Below, piece by piece: positions 46,065-55,806 of a stretch of DNA of 64,000 bases. The stretch comes from Planctomycetota bacterium (GTDB lineage: Bacteria > Planctomycetota > Planctomycetia > Pirellulales > Pirellulaceae): assembly GCA_014238905.1 (NCBI GenBank), contig JABAAE010000014.1, forward strand, positions 182,818 to 246,817. Reading direction: 5' to 3'. Numbering within the stretch: the first letter of the stretch is position 1; each line of letters begins with the position of its first letter. A model generated the notes under the pieces. It was not told the origin of the DNA and did not search any database. It saw only the letters and a program-made list of their open reading frames with translations. Both the position numbers and the translations under genes were made by a program.

Positions 46065-47291
46065 ATGAAAACCTTTTCGATAACCCTGATCTCAACGGTG
46101 CTACTAGCAATTTTCGTGGCTCGATTGACGATGAGCGTCGAATCGAAAGCCAGAATACTCCCTGATCTGGGTGAAGAAATAGAAGTCGTTGTCTGTAGCG
46201 TTACCAGTGCGAGAACTTCGTCGCTTCGCAATTCTGAACTGGTATCCAACATCGTCAACGGACTTCCAAAAGATGTGCAGGTATTGATTCTGGTCAACGA
46301 TCGTGACGTCTTCAAAACAAAATCAAGCAACAACCGGGTAAAGTTTATTGAATTACCGGAGCAAACCGGTATCTCGATTTGGCCCCAAGACCCTTTCATC
46401 GTTGTTAATAATCGGCAAACAACGCGATTGATCACTCCATGTGTTTTTGACCGGGAAGATGATCACGTCATGCCCACCAGTCTTGGTAAGCAACTGAACC
46501 TGGAGGTCGTTCGATCAAAATTACATTTCGAAGGAGGAAACATTGTCTGCGGTGAAGAAGCGGTCCTGATTGGAGTCAATTCGATCCTTCTCAACTCGGA
46601 ATTATTCAACGAAAGCCAAGAAGCTATTGAAGCCCGATTCGAAAAACTCTTGGGACGTCCGGTGATCGTTGTAGGCGACAAAGGCCAAGAAATACCCCAC
46701 ATTGATCTGATCATTACGCCGCTTGGTGGAAAACGAGTTGCTGTCGCTGACAGTCTTCTTGGCGCAACCCTTGCACAACAGGCGTTGGAAGATTCGCCGG
46801 AAGATGTACTTCGATTTGAAGAAACCTGCGAAAACGAATTTTTTGGGCGTTCCGACGTCACTGAAATCGTCGACAAAAGCGGAAATTCGATTCTTCGTCC
46901 AAAGGTCGTCGGTCAGACTCGTCGATCGATCGAAGCAAGCATAGCGGCTGCAGATCAGCTCGACCAAATGGCCAACCAACTGTCTCGAGAGGGTTATCAG
47001 GTATTTCGAATCCCGGCACTCGTTCCAGATTTGACACCGGAATTCGATGAATCAGGCAGGGAAAAACCGGGTTATCCATTTATCACGTTCAACAACGTTC
47101 TTATCGAAACGAACTCCGGTGCGTCTGTGGTCTACTTGCCGCAGTATGGATGCACCGCACTAGACCTGGCGGGAGTGGATTATTGGAAAAAGATCGGTTT
47201 TTCGGTCAAAACCATTCCTGGGTTTGCCACCAGTGCGATGTATGGCGGTTCGCTCCGATGCTGCACCAAGGTGTTGCTACGAAAACGGTAG
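46065..47291 (+). CDS. Agmatine/peptidylarginine deiminase-fold protein
   Basis: A 408-residue protein with an N-terminal signal or anchor helix (about 5-25), starting at ATG 46065 (a TTG lies 11 codons upstream). The fold of guanidine-modifying enzymes is indicated by WPQDPF (about 118-123; the Asp contacts the guanidinium), LHFEGGNIVC (about 156-165), HIDLIITPL (catalytic His and Asp, about 213-221) and the C-terminal GGSLRCCTKV (catalytic Cys). All four parts of the active site are present. Such enzymes hydrolyse agmatine or peptidyl-arginine; an exported location is unusual for agmatine deiminase and favours a protein or unknown substrate. Confidence 0.82.
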   Translation: MKTFSITLISTVLLAIFVARLTMSVESKARILPDLGEEIEVVVCSVTSARTSSLRNSELVSNIVNGLPKDVQVLILVNDRDVFKTKSSNNRVKFIELPEQTGISIWPQDPFIVVNNRQTTRLITPCVFDREDDHVMPTSLGKQLNLEVVRSKLHFEGGNIVCGEEAVLIGVNSILLNSELFNESQEAIEARFEKLLGRPVIVVGDKGQEIPHIDLIITPLGGKRVAVADSLLGATLAQQALEDSPEDVLRFEETCENEFFGRSDVTEIVDKSGNSILRPKVVGQTRRSIEASIAAADQLDQMANQLSREGYQVFRIPALVPDLTPEFDESGREKPGYPFITFNNVLIETNSGASVVYLPQYGCTALDLAGVDYWKKIGFSVKTIPGFATSAMYGGSLRCCTKVLLRKR

Positions 47292-47678
47292 TTTTTTGTC
47301 GAAAGATGATCACCGCGGATTAATGACTCGCCCGGTTACCGCATTTCCTACCAGCCCTAATTTTCTTGGAATAGGCGACTCTTCAGGAAATTCCCAATTG
47401 ACTAAACTAACCAGATGGTGGAATGGTTCGGTTTCTGTTGTGCCAACTTCACGGTGTTCCCGTGATTTTCATTGCGGCTGGTTGTAATGGAAGAGAAAGA
47501 CATGATGGATAAAAATTGTAAAATCGGCAGGTCCCGATCCGCGTCTCCATGCTCATTGCCGAGGACAACTTCCTCGTACAATCTTCCCCGGTTCTTGGAC
47601 GGCCGAAAGCGAGCGGTGAAAGGCAGCTCACCGCATTCGCCAGCCCCCAGAGGGCTCTTTGAATTCAAAACCTCTGCA
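47292..47678. other. Intergenic region before the PQQ-like gene
   Basis: About 390 bases after the deiminase-fold gene. The beta-propeller reading frame remains open upstream to a TTG at 47472, but that extension is low-complexity and would bury the signal peptide. No repeat, hairpin or promoter stands out. Confidence 0.45.
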
Positions 47679-49016
47679 ATGATTCTATGGATGACGGCTG
47701 GTCTGTTTCTGATCACCGTCACGGATTTTTCAGGGGCGGTCGATTGGCCAAACTTCCGAGGTCCATCCGGTTCAGGTGTTGCCACCGAATCGCCGTTTCG
47801 AAGCCATTGGAATGCCGACATCCATTCAGGTAAAACCGATGGCATTTTATGGAATATCAAGGTTCCCGGGTTAGGTCATTCCAGCCCAATCGTCAGCGGA
47901 AACCGAATTTTCATCGCTACCGCTGTTGCCAGTGATGGGAATGCACCTCTTCAGGTTGGAGGTGGGGGACGGCCCGAGGCAGCCAATGACAATGGAGAAC
48001 AACGCTGGATGCTCTTATGTTACGAATCTCGCACAGGAAAAGAACTTTGGCGACAAACCGCTCACCAAGGGCGTCCTCGGGCAACACGGCACGCCAAGGC
48101 GACGCACGCCAATAGTAGCATAGTGGTTTCGGGACGCCATGTGATCGCATTCTTCGGATCCGAAGGCCTCTATTGTTACGATTTGGATGGCCGTTTGAAA
48201 TGGAAACGTGACCTCGGCATTGTCAACATCAGTAAATATGGAATCGGTTGGGGATACGCGAGTTCACCAGCGGTCCACCAAGGCCGAATAGTGGTTGTCT
48301 GTGATGACCCCAAGAAACCTTTTATGGCAGCCTTAAAACTGCTGGATGGATCCGAAATTTGGCGGGTGTCCCGAGAAGGAATTTGTGTTCGCAACTGGAG
48401 CACACCGTTTGTTTATAGCGAAGCTGACAAACCGCAGGTCGTCGTCAACGGATGGCCATGGATTGTTTCCTATGACCTGCAATCAGGTAAAGAAAAATGG
48501 CGTCTACGAGGGGGTGGAGACAACCCTGTCCCGACCCCCTTTGCAGCCAACGGTTGGCTTTATATCACCAGTTCCCATGGAGGCCAGTCCCCCATTCATG
48601 TCGTTCGTCCGCAGGCCACCGGCGACATCACACCCGCAGCCGGGATGACGTCGTCCAAGAATATCGTTTGGACTCGTCAAAAGGGAGGCTCCTACATGTC
48701 CACACCGGTCGTCTATGGTGACTACCTGTACCTCGGCAACTCCAATGGTGTTATCCGTTGCTTTCATGCGAAGACCGGTGACCCGGTTTATGAAAATCGA
48801 TTGGGTACCAACGCTGGCATTCTTTCCTCGTTGGTGGCAGCGGATGGCAAAATATTCTGCGCATCGGAAAACGGAATCGTTTATGTTCTGGCAGCCGGGC
48901 CAAAATATGTTGTTTTGGCCCGAAATAAAATGGGACAAGCCTGTTTTGCATCACCCGCTTTTTCAAAAGGCGTCATGTACTTCCGTACCATAGAACGATT
49001 GATCGCCATCGAGTGA
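47679..49016 (+). CDS. PQQ-like beta-propeller protein
   Basis: A 445-residue secreted protein from the ATG at 47679, which begins a signal peptide (about 1-20); in-frame starts exist farther upstream. The mature part starts with DWPNFRGPSGSG, a hallmark of planctomycete outer-membrane beta-propellers, and continues as PQQ-like blades with repeated motifs such as RTGKELWRQ, DLDGRLKWKRDLG, LQSGKEKWRLRG and KTGDPVYENRL. No cofactor-binding residues for true PQQ dehydrogenases can be asserted. It probably mediates protein contacts in the periplasm. Convergent with the gene at 49159. Confidence 0.88.
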   Translation: MILWMTAGLFLITVTDFSGAVDWPNFRGPSGSGVATESPFRSHWNADIHSGKTDGILWNIKVPGLGHSSPIVSGNRIFIATAVASDGNAPLQVGGGGRPEAANDNGEQRWMLLCYESRTGKELWRQTAHQGRPRATRHAKATHANSSIVVSGRHVIAFFGSEGLYCYDLDGRLKWKRDLGIVNISKYGIGWGYASSPAVHQGRIVVVCDDPKKPFMAALKLLDGSEIWRVSREGICVRNWSTPFVYSEADKPQVVVNGWPWIVSYDLQSGKEKWRLRGGGDNPVPTPFAANGWLYITSSHGGQSPIHVVRPQATGDITPAAGMTSSKNIVWTRQKGGSYMSTPVVYGDYLYLGNSNGVIRCFHAKTGDPVYENRLGTNAGILSSLVAADGKIFCASENGIVYVLAAGPKYVVLARNKMGQACFASPAFSKGVMYFRTIERLIAIE

Positions 49017-49158
49017 AGCCGAAAAACCAATTCAGGATATCATCAGCTTCTTCGTAAGCTACCAATGAGTATGGTTTCGGGCCAGTCGACGACTAATGAT
49101 CAAAGGGATGGCAGGCCCTCCATGGCGAAAGAGAAGCCTCGACTTTCCTGCGGTTGGG

Positions 49159-50067
49159 TCAAGGGGCCTGTTTCTTTGGCCTGTTTTTAGTTGCAGGTAA
49201 ATCGACATTAAACTTCTTTTCCTCATTCGCAATTTTCAAGCAGATCTCTTTGAGCTTGCTATTTTGACTCAGAACCCAACGCTGCGACGAAAGATCAACA
49301 TCATAAAGAACCGCTAACCAGACGAGAGCCGATAGGTCGAGCGTGACGGATGCTGCATGGCCCATTTTGTCTCTAAATATCGCTCGTTTGCCACTCCTGG
49401 CCACCATGGCATCCACACCCGCCAGTTCCCCATTTTCAAAATTCCGTTTTAATTCAACCGCTACCCGCCCATAATTAGCCCAATAGAATCTCGTCTCCGG
49501 ATAAAGTTCTCTTAACTTGAGAACTGTCCCCTTATAAACGACAGCCTGTCCAACTGTACTGATCGCGGAAAACGCCGCCAACGAACTTTCAGGACCATTT
49601 AACCCCCACGGCAGGCCAATAAAAAACGACGTTTTCGGATTCTTCTTGAGAGCGTAATCAATCCAACGCCGATAATCCGCAGTTGAACTGTTGTCAGGGC
49701 TGAAATAAGTCATTCCCAACAACTCCACTTTTCCTGTATCGAGGATATTTAATATCTGTTTTTTTTTGCGATCATTCCTCCATAGTTTTCCAGGCGAACC
49801 GCCTGCCCCTCCGGCAAAGACCATTTGCTGAGAATGAAGTCCAATCTTGGCCTGTTCGGTGGTCTTTTGAAACGCACTCGCCACCGGAACGAAAAAGCTA
49901 TGCCCGATAAACAAACACTTTTTTCCAAGATTGTTTTTTTTCGTCGCTTTCGAGACATCATCGTTCGCCAGCTTTTCTTGGCCGCCAACACCAACAGAAA
50001 CGGCGGTGATCAGACAAACAATCAGACAAGTTCGAACAAATAAATGCCGTAACGGAATAATTTTCAC
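49159..50067 (-). CDS. SGNH-hydrolase-like secreted protein
   Basis: A 302-residue protein with signal peptide (about 1-28). A Gly-His-Ser motif KCLFIGHSFFVPV (about 49-61) resembles block I of SGNH hydrolases, and RDKMGHAASV (about 233-242) near the end could hold the catalytic His. The middle contains GLPWGLNGPES. The Asp expected near the His is not evident. It may be a diverged esterase acting on carbohydrate esters, consistent with the nearby sulfatases, but the family call is tentative. Confidence 0.6.
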   Translation of the reverse strand: MKIIPLRHLFVRTCLIVCLITAVSVGVGGQEKLANDDVSKATKKNNLGKKCLFIGHSFFVPVASAFQKTTEQAKIGLHSQQMVFAGGAGGSPGKLWRNDRKKKQILNILDTGKVELLGMTYFSPDNSSTADYRRWIDYALKKNPKTSFFIGLPWGLNGPESSLAAFSAISTVGQAVVYKGTVLKLRELYPETRFYWANYGRVAVELKRNFENGELAGVDAMVARSGKRAIFRDKMGHAASVTLDLSALVWLAVLYDVDLSSQRWVLSQNSKLKEICLKIANEEKKFNVDLPATKNRPKKQAP

Positions 50068-50187
50068 AAATCGTCTCCAGTGGTTTCAAACTCTATTCTT
50101 TTATTTATATCCTGCCAGCGTAGCTGATCAATGGAAACCCCGTTGGGCGAAAACGATTTTCAAATCAAACCCTAGCCTTCAGTACGA

Positions 50188-50742
50188 TCAAGTTCGCCGC
50201 TGCCAAGGGCGGTCAATTAGCCCTCTTTGGTTGATGTATCTTACCCACCCGGGGAGCAATCCAGATGAAATTCCTTTTTTTTTCGTGCCTGCGGAAAAAA
50301 ACCAGCATGTCTCAAAGGCTGGGAGCATTTCCACCGGTCTTTCATTGGCTAATTTCGGGATGGTTTGCCGCAGCGGATTGGATGCCCGATAGACCACCAA
50401 AGCGGCGAGGGCAAAATGATAAACTGACTCGTAGAGCTGGGCAGGATGCCAAAACCGTTGATCGAGGGCCGAAAAAACGACTCCCCAGGGAAAATCGTTC
50501 GGGCCCCGTACCAGCAGCCTGCGTAAAAACACCCCGTCCTTCCAATTGCGATCGCTACTGCCACCGGTATCACAAAACTGTCACCCGCTTTGGTTTGAAT
50601 CTGTAGCCACCACCAAAAAATGGACTCCGTAGAAAACAGCAATCGCGACGCCGCGTATTACGTTTACCCGTTGTTCGGCATCCACGGCTCGACAATCGCA
50701 ATTTGACAAAACAGCTTTAGTATTACTCGGTTGATTCATCAT
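50188..50742 (-). pseudogene. lgt: Lgt-like prolipoprotein diacylglyceryl transferase remnant, frameshifted
   Basis: Minus-strand pieces in three frames match the C-terminal half of Lgt-type enzymes. From 50742 one frame gives GVAIAVFYGVHFLVV, the next gives AIAIGRTGCFYAGCWYG, and a third gives FPWGVVF and FWHPAQLYESVYHFALAAL. The switches fall at homopolymers (T6 near 50615, the GGGGCCC near 50502, and probably T7/A9 near 50280). The N-terminal half and the end of the protein are missing or unrecognisable. Frameshifts at homopolymers could also be sequencing error, but the lost N-terminus suggests real decay. Confidence 0.7.
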
Positions 50743-50929
50743 TCAAATCTGAAATCTTCTTACGACTAATCACCACAGTTTTATAGGATGCCTTCCACCA
50801 CTCTATTCATAGCCGAACAGAAAATCATTTTGAGTTGCGAAATTGAAGCGGGTGTCTGGCACTTCAGGCAGTAGATTCGAAGAACCCTGAAACCGAGACC
50901 CGATCCCTCGGACTACGACCTCCAAATCC

Positions 50930-53800
50930 TCATTTCGAAAATTGATTTAGACCGGGAGGCACCTCGAAAATCTCTCCGTCGCTGAAACGAACGGTCAAGG
51001 TCTGCGGCTGAAGGTTATAAATAACATACACTCGCTTTCCTTCTTTCTGGAAGACTGCCGAGATCGGGTAATCACCTTGGATCGTCGCGTTAAAATGCCC
51101 TAACGCCGCTAGTGAACTGATCCAATGTTCGGTGTGCGCCGCGGTTTCACCAAATTCACTGGGGAGCCCCTTTCCGTTTTTAGCACGTCGAACCGCCGCT
51201 TCTTTTGGATCGGACATCGCCAAGTATTGATGAAGGATATCTTGCCAACGATCCAAACGATCCGGTTCGCCAGGAAAACCTCCCTGATGAAAATCCCGAT
51301 TAGCCTTCAGCATATTCTGAAAATTTCGCTGTATGTATTGGGGATCCCGCCCCAAGTAGAGCGAACCGCCAGTCATGGGCAAAAAGTTAATACCATGAAT
51401 TTCCTCGGGGTTGGCGGTCCACCACGTTCCATAGCTCCCACCGTCACCCCAAATCATGCCAACACAGCTTTGCGCATAGCCCTTTGGAAAAACTTTTTTC
51501 TCCATGTCAAACCAATAATGACGAATCGCTTCTGCCTCGGTGGCATGCCAGTAAATCCCCAGGTCCCGAATTCTTTTATCATGAATTGCCTCACCATAAA
51601 GAATTAAAGAAGAAGCAAAATTCATCGACTCCGATGAAGACTCCTGATTATTACCCGATGCAAATCCAGAATGACCTGCCGCCCAAGAGTGACCAGCATA
51701 GGGATCGAAATTCCTCATCCATGGAAATCGATTGTCTCGGCGATCATCGTTGGCGCAGTCCCGAATCAGAATGTCAATAAAGCCTCTGTACTTTTCGGCA
51801 CTGACCCAATCCGCATCAAATTGGGCAATGGTTGCTGCGGCCCTGATAAAATAACTGTAATGGAAATGATGATCGTTCATTTGATCAGCTGATCCATAAC
51901 TGTCCGGGTAGCCGACCAGCGTATTCCACGTCTGATCGTAATAAAAGAAAAACTTCTCTTGCTTGTCCGCCCAATCAGCGAGTCGATCTTTCAATATCTT
52001 CAGGAAATCGTTTCGAATCGTGGTCTTTCCTAATTGTTCGGCAATCTGGATCAACTCAACAAGCTTGCCGAATTCCTTTCCGTTCCAATAGGTATCTTGG
52101 CTTTCAAAATAGGACCCCTTTCTGGCCATCATCGCCTTGTGAAAGGCCTTCAGCTCCAAACCGATGGCAACTTTACTTTGATTGGCGACAGGGAGAGTTG
52201 GTAAAACGCCGAGAAACGGTGTGACTGTCCTGAACGAACTTCCTGCCAACAACTTCATTGGACCGCGTGGCGAAGCATATTCCGCCGAGATCCAAGTGTT
52301 TTGGTCTGGCATATTCAAATATTGATGCGGATAAACGGCGAATAGTGTCTCGTGATTCGAACCTTGTTTGGCCGTCGTTTTTGCAGAGAACTCAGTCACA
52401 ACCACCGATCGAACCGGATCGAAACGATAATTGACTTGGCTATCCACTAAAAACGCATAAGCGTATTTTTCAAATAGTTTGATGGTCTCCAATTTGGAAT
52501 TGGGTAAGATCGCTACGGATAAAAAGTTCTTCCCTTTTGTCTCGATCTGAATCTCATCCAGAGCTTCTGCCTCTGACGACCAAACCGCTGAACTTGGAGC
52601 GAATATCCCATAATGGACCCCGTTCACCGTGACCCCTAAGGCATTCTCATTGCGAAAGAAAACACTGGCCGGTTTACCTTTTGTGTCGCCGTCCAGTATC
52701 TTGCCCGAACTCTTTTCAGGCGAGGCCGCCAATGACTGTCCCCGTGTTGGATAATATCTTTTACCATTGGGGAGATCGAGGAAACAGCTGCGATGATCAA
52801 CCTCTAGATTTCCCGGTCCAAAACACTTCCAAAACTCGACGTGAATAGAGCCATTCTCAAAATCTTTTTTTTCTCCATACGTTAAACGGTTATCCAGCTG
52901 CTGTTTACCGGAGGAATATTTCTCAAACGATCCGGGATCAGGATCGGATGCAAATAGCCCAAAGGTTTCGATTCGATCGGTGATTTTGTCGCCGTCAAAG
53001 TCATAAAGAAAACGGACCTTGGACCCAACGCCAATGTTTTTCCCGGCGTTGACCGCCAGCTCAAAAATCGCGTCCTGACCGGTGTGTTTTCCAGTCAGAT
53101 TCCCAATTCGATACGTCAATGGTTCGATGGGTTCATCCGTTTGATTGACAGGTGTCGATTGAAATCGAATGAAAAATGGTTTCTCTGATCGCGATTCAAA
53201 AAATACGTAGGGGCTACCATGGGCGATCGTAGCCTGGAGTTGCTCCTGTTCACTTTTCCATAATGCCGTCACCGACCAGTCAGTGGAATCCAATAGGACG
53301 GTATTAGGACTAAGAAAATCAACCAACCCCACCCTTAGACCCTCACGGTAGGGATATTTGTAAGACGTTCCTTTCTGAAACATCTTGTTTTCGTGAAAAC
53401 TGTGACTAATCACCGGTTTGTCGGAATAGCCCATTCCTAGCCCATCCTCAAATGCCTGGACGGCCAGCGGATGCGGAAACATTGGCAGGGAATGCGGGGA
53501 AGACGTTGGCCAAACCAGCGAACTCCAAAAATCGTGAGTCGGTATGGCCCCTTGGAATTCCTTGGAAACCAGTGGCCGCGCGGTAATTTTTCTAAATTTT
53601 CCGTCTGGAGAAACGGCCGGTAGATCCGTTCGGTAAAAGGGATGATCAACTTGCCCTCTAGCCAAGTTCAAACCCAGGCAAGCCATTACCAACGTCCAGA
53701 CACCGAGACCGGCTATCAACCGAACTTTGAAGAGCGAACCTCGGGCATTGAATCTGTTTTTCATTTTTGAAACCATATCCGACGTGTTGAATCGATCCAT
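50930..53800 (-). CDS. Secreted glycoside hydrolase family 81 beta-1,3-glucanase
   Basis: A 956-residue enzyme with an N-terminal signal or anchor (about 25-48). GH81 landmarks are PTHDFWSSLVWP (about 90), the YGSADQMNDHHFHYSYFIRA block (about 630-650), the FDPYAGHSWAAGHSGF loop and the NNQESSSESMN motif (about 714-724), whose glutamates include the proposed catalytic base. GH81 enzymes are inverting endo-beta-1,3-glucanases that cut laminarin, a storage glucan of brown algae and diatoms. Its length fits the family. Transcribed away from the aldehyde dehydrogenase gene end with a 306-base gap, so it likely has its own promoter. Confidence 0.93.
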   Translation of the reverse strand: MDRFNTSDMVSKMKNRFNARGSLFKVRLIAGLGVWTLVMACLGLNLARGQVDHPFYRTDLPAVSPDGKFRKITARPLVSKEFQGAIPTHDFWSSLVWPTSSPHSLPMFPHPLAVQAFEDGLGMGYSDKPVISHSFHENKMFQKGTSYKYPYREGLRVGLVDFLSPNTVLLDSTDWSVTALWKSEQEQLQATIAHGSPYVFFESRSEKPFFIRFQSTPVNQTDEPIEPLTYRIGNLTGKHTGQDAIFELAVNAGKNIGVGSKVRFLYDFDGDKITDRIETFGLFASDPDPGSFEKYSSGKQQLDNRLTYGEKKDFENGSIHVEFWKCFGPGNLEVDHRSCFLDLPNGKRYYPTRGQSLAASPEKSSGKILDGDTKGKPASVFFRNENALGVTVNGVHYGIFAPSSAVWSSEAEALDEIQIETKGKNFLSVAILPNSKLETIKLFEKYAYAFLVDSQVNYRFDPVRSVVVTEFSAKTTAKQGSNHETLFAVYPHQYLNMPDQNTWISAEYASPRGPMKLLAGSSFRTVTPFLGVLPTLPVANQSKVAIGLELKAFHKAMMARKGSYFESQDTYWNGKEFGKLVELIQIAEQLGKTTIRNDFLKILKDRLADWADKQEKFFFYYDQTWNTLVGYPDSYGSADQMNDHHFHYSYFIRAAATIAQFDADWVSAEKYRGFIDILIRDCANDDRRDNRFPWMRNFDPYAGHSWAAGHSGFASGNNQESSSESMNFASSLILYGEAIHDKRIRDLGIYWHATEAEAIRHYWFDMEKKVFPKGYAQSCVGMIWGDGGSYGTWWTANPEEIHGINFLPMTGGSLYLGRDPQYIQRNFQNMLKANRDFHQGGFPGEPDRLDRWQDILHQYLAMSDPKEAAVRRAKNGKGLPSEFGETAAHTEHWISSLAALGHFNATIQGDYPISAVFQKEGKRVYVIYNLQPQTLTVRFSDGEIFEVPPGLNQFSK

Positions 53801-54106
53801 AATAAATTGTGAAACTTGGGATTATTTTTTTGCTGACAACTTCGGGGATGATATTACACTGGCAGGATTCGACGTCTCTTCCGGTTTTCATTGATGAAGC
53901 ATCTCGTCTGGTAACCTACCGATACCACCCTGCCAGCGTCTCATTCAGCCCCCGACATCCGCAGCGACCCACGCTAGAAATCCAGGACTGCTGAATCCTG
54001 CACTTTTTTCAGGCCGGCCGCCAACCAAGAAAAACCCGTGCCATATCAGATCAAATCACCGTCGACAAATTGGGTAGCCTGTCTGAGGAGTTCTTGGTGA
54101 ATCGGG
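53801..54106. other. Intergenic region upstream of the GH81 gene
   Basis: About 300 bases holding the expected GH81 promoter and the end region of the aldehyde dehydrogenase transcript. A 61-codon plus-strand frame from a GTG at 53809 has a signal-like start but no supporting features. No clear hairpin. Confidence 0.45.
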
Positions 54107-55597
54107 TTAGGAGAGCGGACGGACCACCGAAACCGACCTGTAATAATCCATCAGGGTCTCAATCGATAACACCCCACCTCCCAGACCACTTTTATTGACG
54201 CCGCCGTAGGGAACACCCAGTGGAAAAACATTATGAGCATTGATCCAACTATTACCAGCAATCATCGATTCGGCGACCCGTGCCGCGCGATTCTTATCGG
54301 TGGACCAGACACTATTGGCAAGGCCGTAATCGGTGTCATTTGCCATCGCGACGGCTTCCTCTTCGGTTTCAAATGACGCCATGTAGGCGACCGGTCCGAA
54401 AATTTCCTCCTGTGCAGCAGTGTTTTTCAGCGAGCCTTTTAACAGGGTGGGCCGCACATAATTACCACTATATCCTTCAACGTGTGCTACACCGCCACCA
54501 AACAGGCATTCGGCTCCCTCATCGACTCCCTTTTCCTGGTATCCCAGAACCCTGTTTCGCTGCGTTTTATTGACCACCGGACCCATGGTTGTCTTGGGAT
54601 CTAGAGGATGCCCTATTCTTATCTTCTCCAAGCATGCCTTGCACTGGTCGAGGAATTCATCAAAAACATCCTTGTGAATCAGCCAACGCGTCGCGTCACA
54701 ACAAACTTGTCCGGTATGAAAAGTAATCGCATTCACCAGCTTTTCGGCTGTATCAGCAATGTCAACATCTTCAAAAATTACCGCCGCACCTTTGCCGCCC
54801 AACTCAAGTTTAACCGGTACAAGATTCCGTCCGCACGCTGCGCCAACGAGCTGCCCCACTTCGGGCGAACCGGTGAAGGACATTCGTTTTATTTTAGAAT
54901 TTCCGGCTAAAGCAGCTCCAGCGGTTTCCCCGCGACCGGTAACGACGTTGATGACGCCATTGGGCACGCCAACTTCGGTTGCCAGTTGGGCAAGATAAAT
55001 CGCTGACAGGGAAGTCTCTTCGGCTGGCTTGATCACTACCGTATTGCCAGCCACCAGAGCAGGTGAAACCCCCCAGCCAATCAACAAAAATGGAAAGTTC
55101 CAAGGAAAGATAAATCCACAAACACCCCATGGATGCCGGTAGCTCCATGCCTCGTGGCCGGCAATTGTCATCGGTTCACGATTTGACACCCCAGCATCCA
55201 GATCGATGAAATATCTCAATGTATCCACAAAGTTCTGAATATCACCGTGTGCCTGGGATTCAATTTTCCCTGCTTCCAGGGACTCAATCTGGGCAATCAC
55301 TGGTAATCGGTCTTCCACCGCTGATGCCAGACGTTGCAAAATTTCATGACGCTGCTGTTTAGAGAGACCAGACCAACCCGGAAAGGCTTGACCGGCATCA
55401 TCAACGGCCTGATCGACTTGCGCTGCATCCAAGTCAGCGACATCCGCAATCTTCTCTCCGGAGCCCGGATCCAACGAAGCAAAAGTTAATTGACCCGTGG
55501 ACTGAACAGTTTGGCCACCTACCCAACTTGACTGGGGACGTTGGGCAAGAAACTGTATTACTTCGGGGAGCAAATCCAATGAGGCGACCGTCGACAT
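54107..55597 (-). CDS. Aldehyde dehydrogenase
   Basis: A 496-residue NAD(P)-dependent dehydrogenase of the ALDH superfamily. I start it at the ATG at 55597 (preceded by AGGGAA); the frame extends 26 codons further. Landmarks are the FIFPWNFPFLLIGWGVSPAL segment, KPAEETSLSA, the FTGSPEVGQLVG nucleotide-binding turn, the general base in LELGGKGA and the catalytic Cys in FHTGQVCCDATR (about 298), then EEIFGPV. It oxidises an aldehyde to an acid. Its place among glycan-degrading genes suggests an aldehyde from sugar breakdown (for example lactaldehyde from fucose), which is inference. Confidence 0.95.
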   Translation of the reverse strand: MSTVASLDLLPEVIQFLAQRPQSSWVGGQTVQSTGQLTFASLDPGSGEKIADVADLDAAQVDQAVDDAGQAFPGWSGLSKQQRHEILQRLASAVEDRLPVIAQIESLEAGKIESQAHGDIQNFVDTLRYFIDLDAGVSNREPMTIAGHEAWSYRHPWGVCGFIFPWNFPFLLIGWGVSPALVAGNTVVIKPAEETSLSAIYLAQLATEVGVPNGVINVVTGRGETAGAALAGNSKIKRMSFTGSPEVGQLVGAACGRNLVPVKLELGGKGAAVIFEDVDIADTAEKLVNAITFHTGQVCCDATRWLIHKDVFDEFLDQCKACLEKIRIGHPLDPKTTMGPVVNKTQRNRVLGYQEKGVDEGAECLFGGGVAHVEGYSGNYVRPTLLKGSLKNTAAQEEIFGPVAYMASFETEEEAVAMANDTDYGLANSVWSTDKNRAARVAESMIAGNSWINAHNVFPLGVPYGGVNKSGLGGGVLSIETLMDYYRSVSVVRPLS

Positions 55598-55806
55598 TTC
55601 AGGATTCCCTATACCGGATAAAAAAATTCTGGAACCACCCGGCATCCGGATTCGCCTGGCCACCCTCGAATACAAATGCCGTATTCCGATTGGTCTGATT
55701 CCCCATTATAGAAGAAAAACCGCTTCTCCGGGACTACATCAAACCCAACAAAAAAAATGGCCTGTTCATCCTGAAATGACTGTTCATTCTCAAGCCAGCA
55801 GAGCAG

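Noticed and set aside
53809..53994. A 61-codon frame from GTG with a signal-like start, divergent from GH81
   Set aside because: It starts 9 bases from the GH81 start on the other strand, with no ribosome site and no recognisable mature part.
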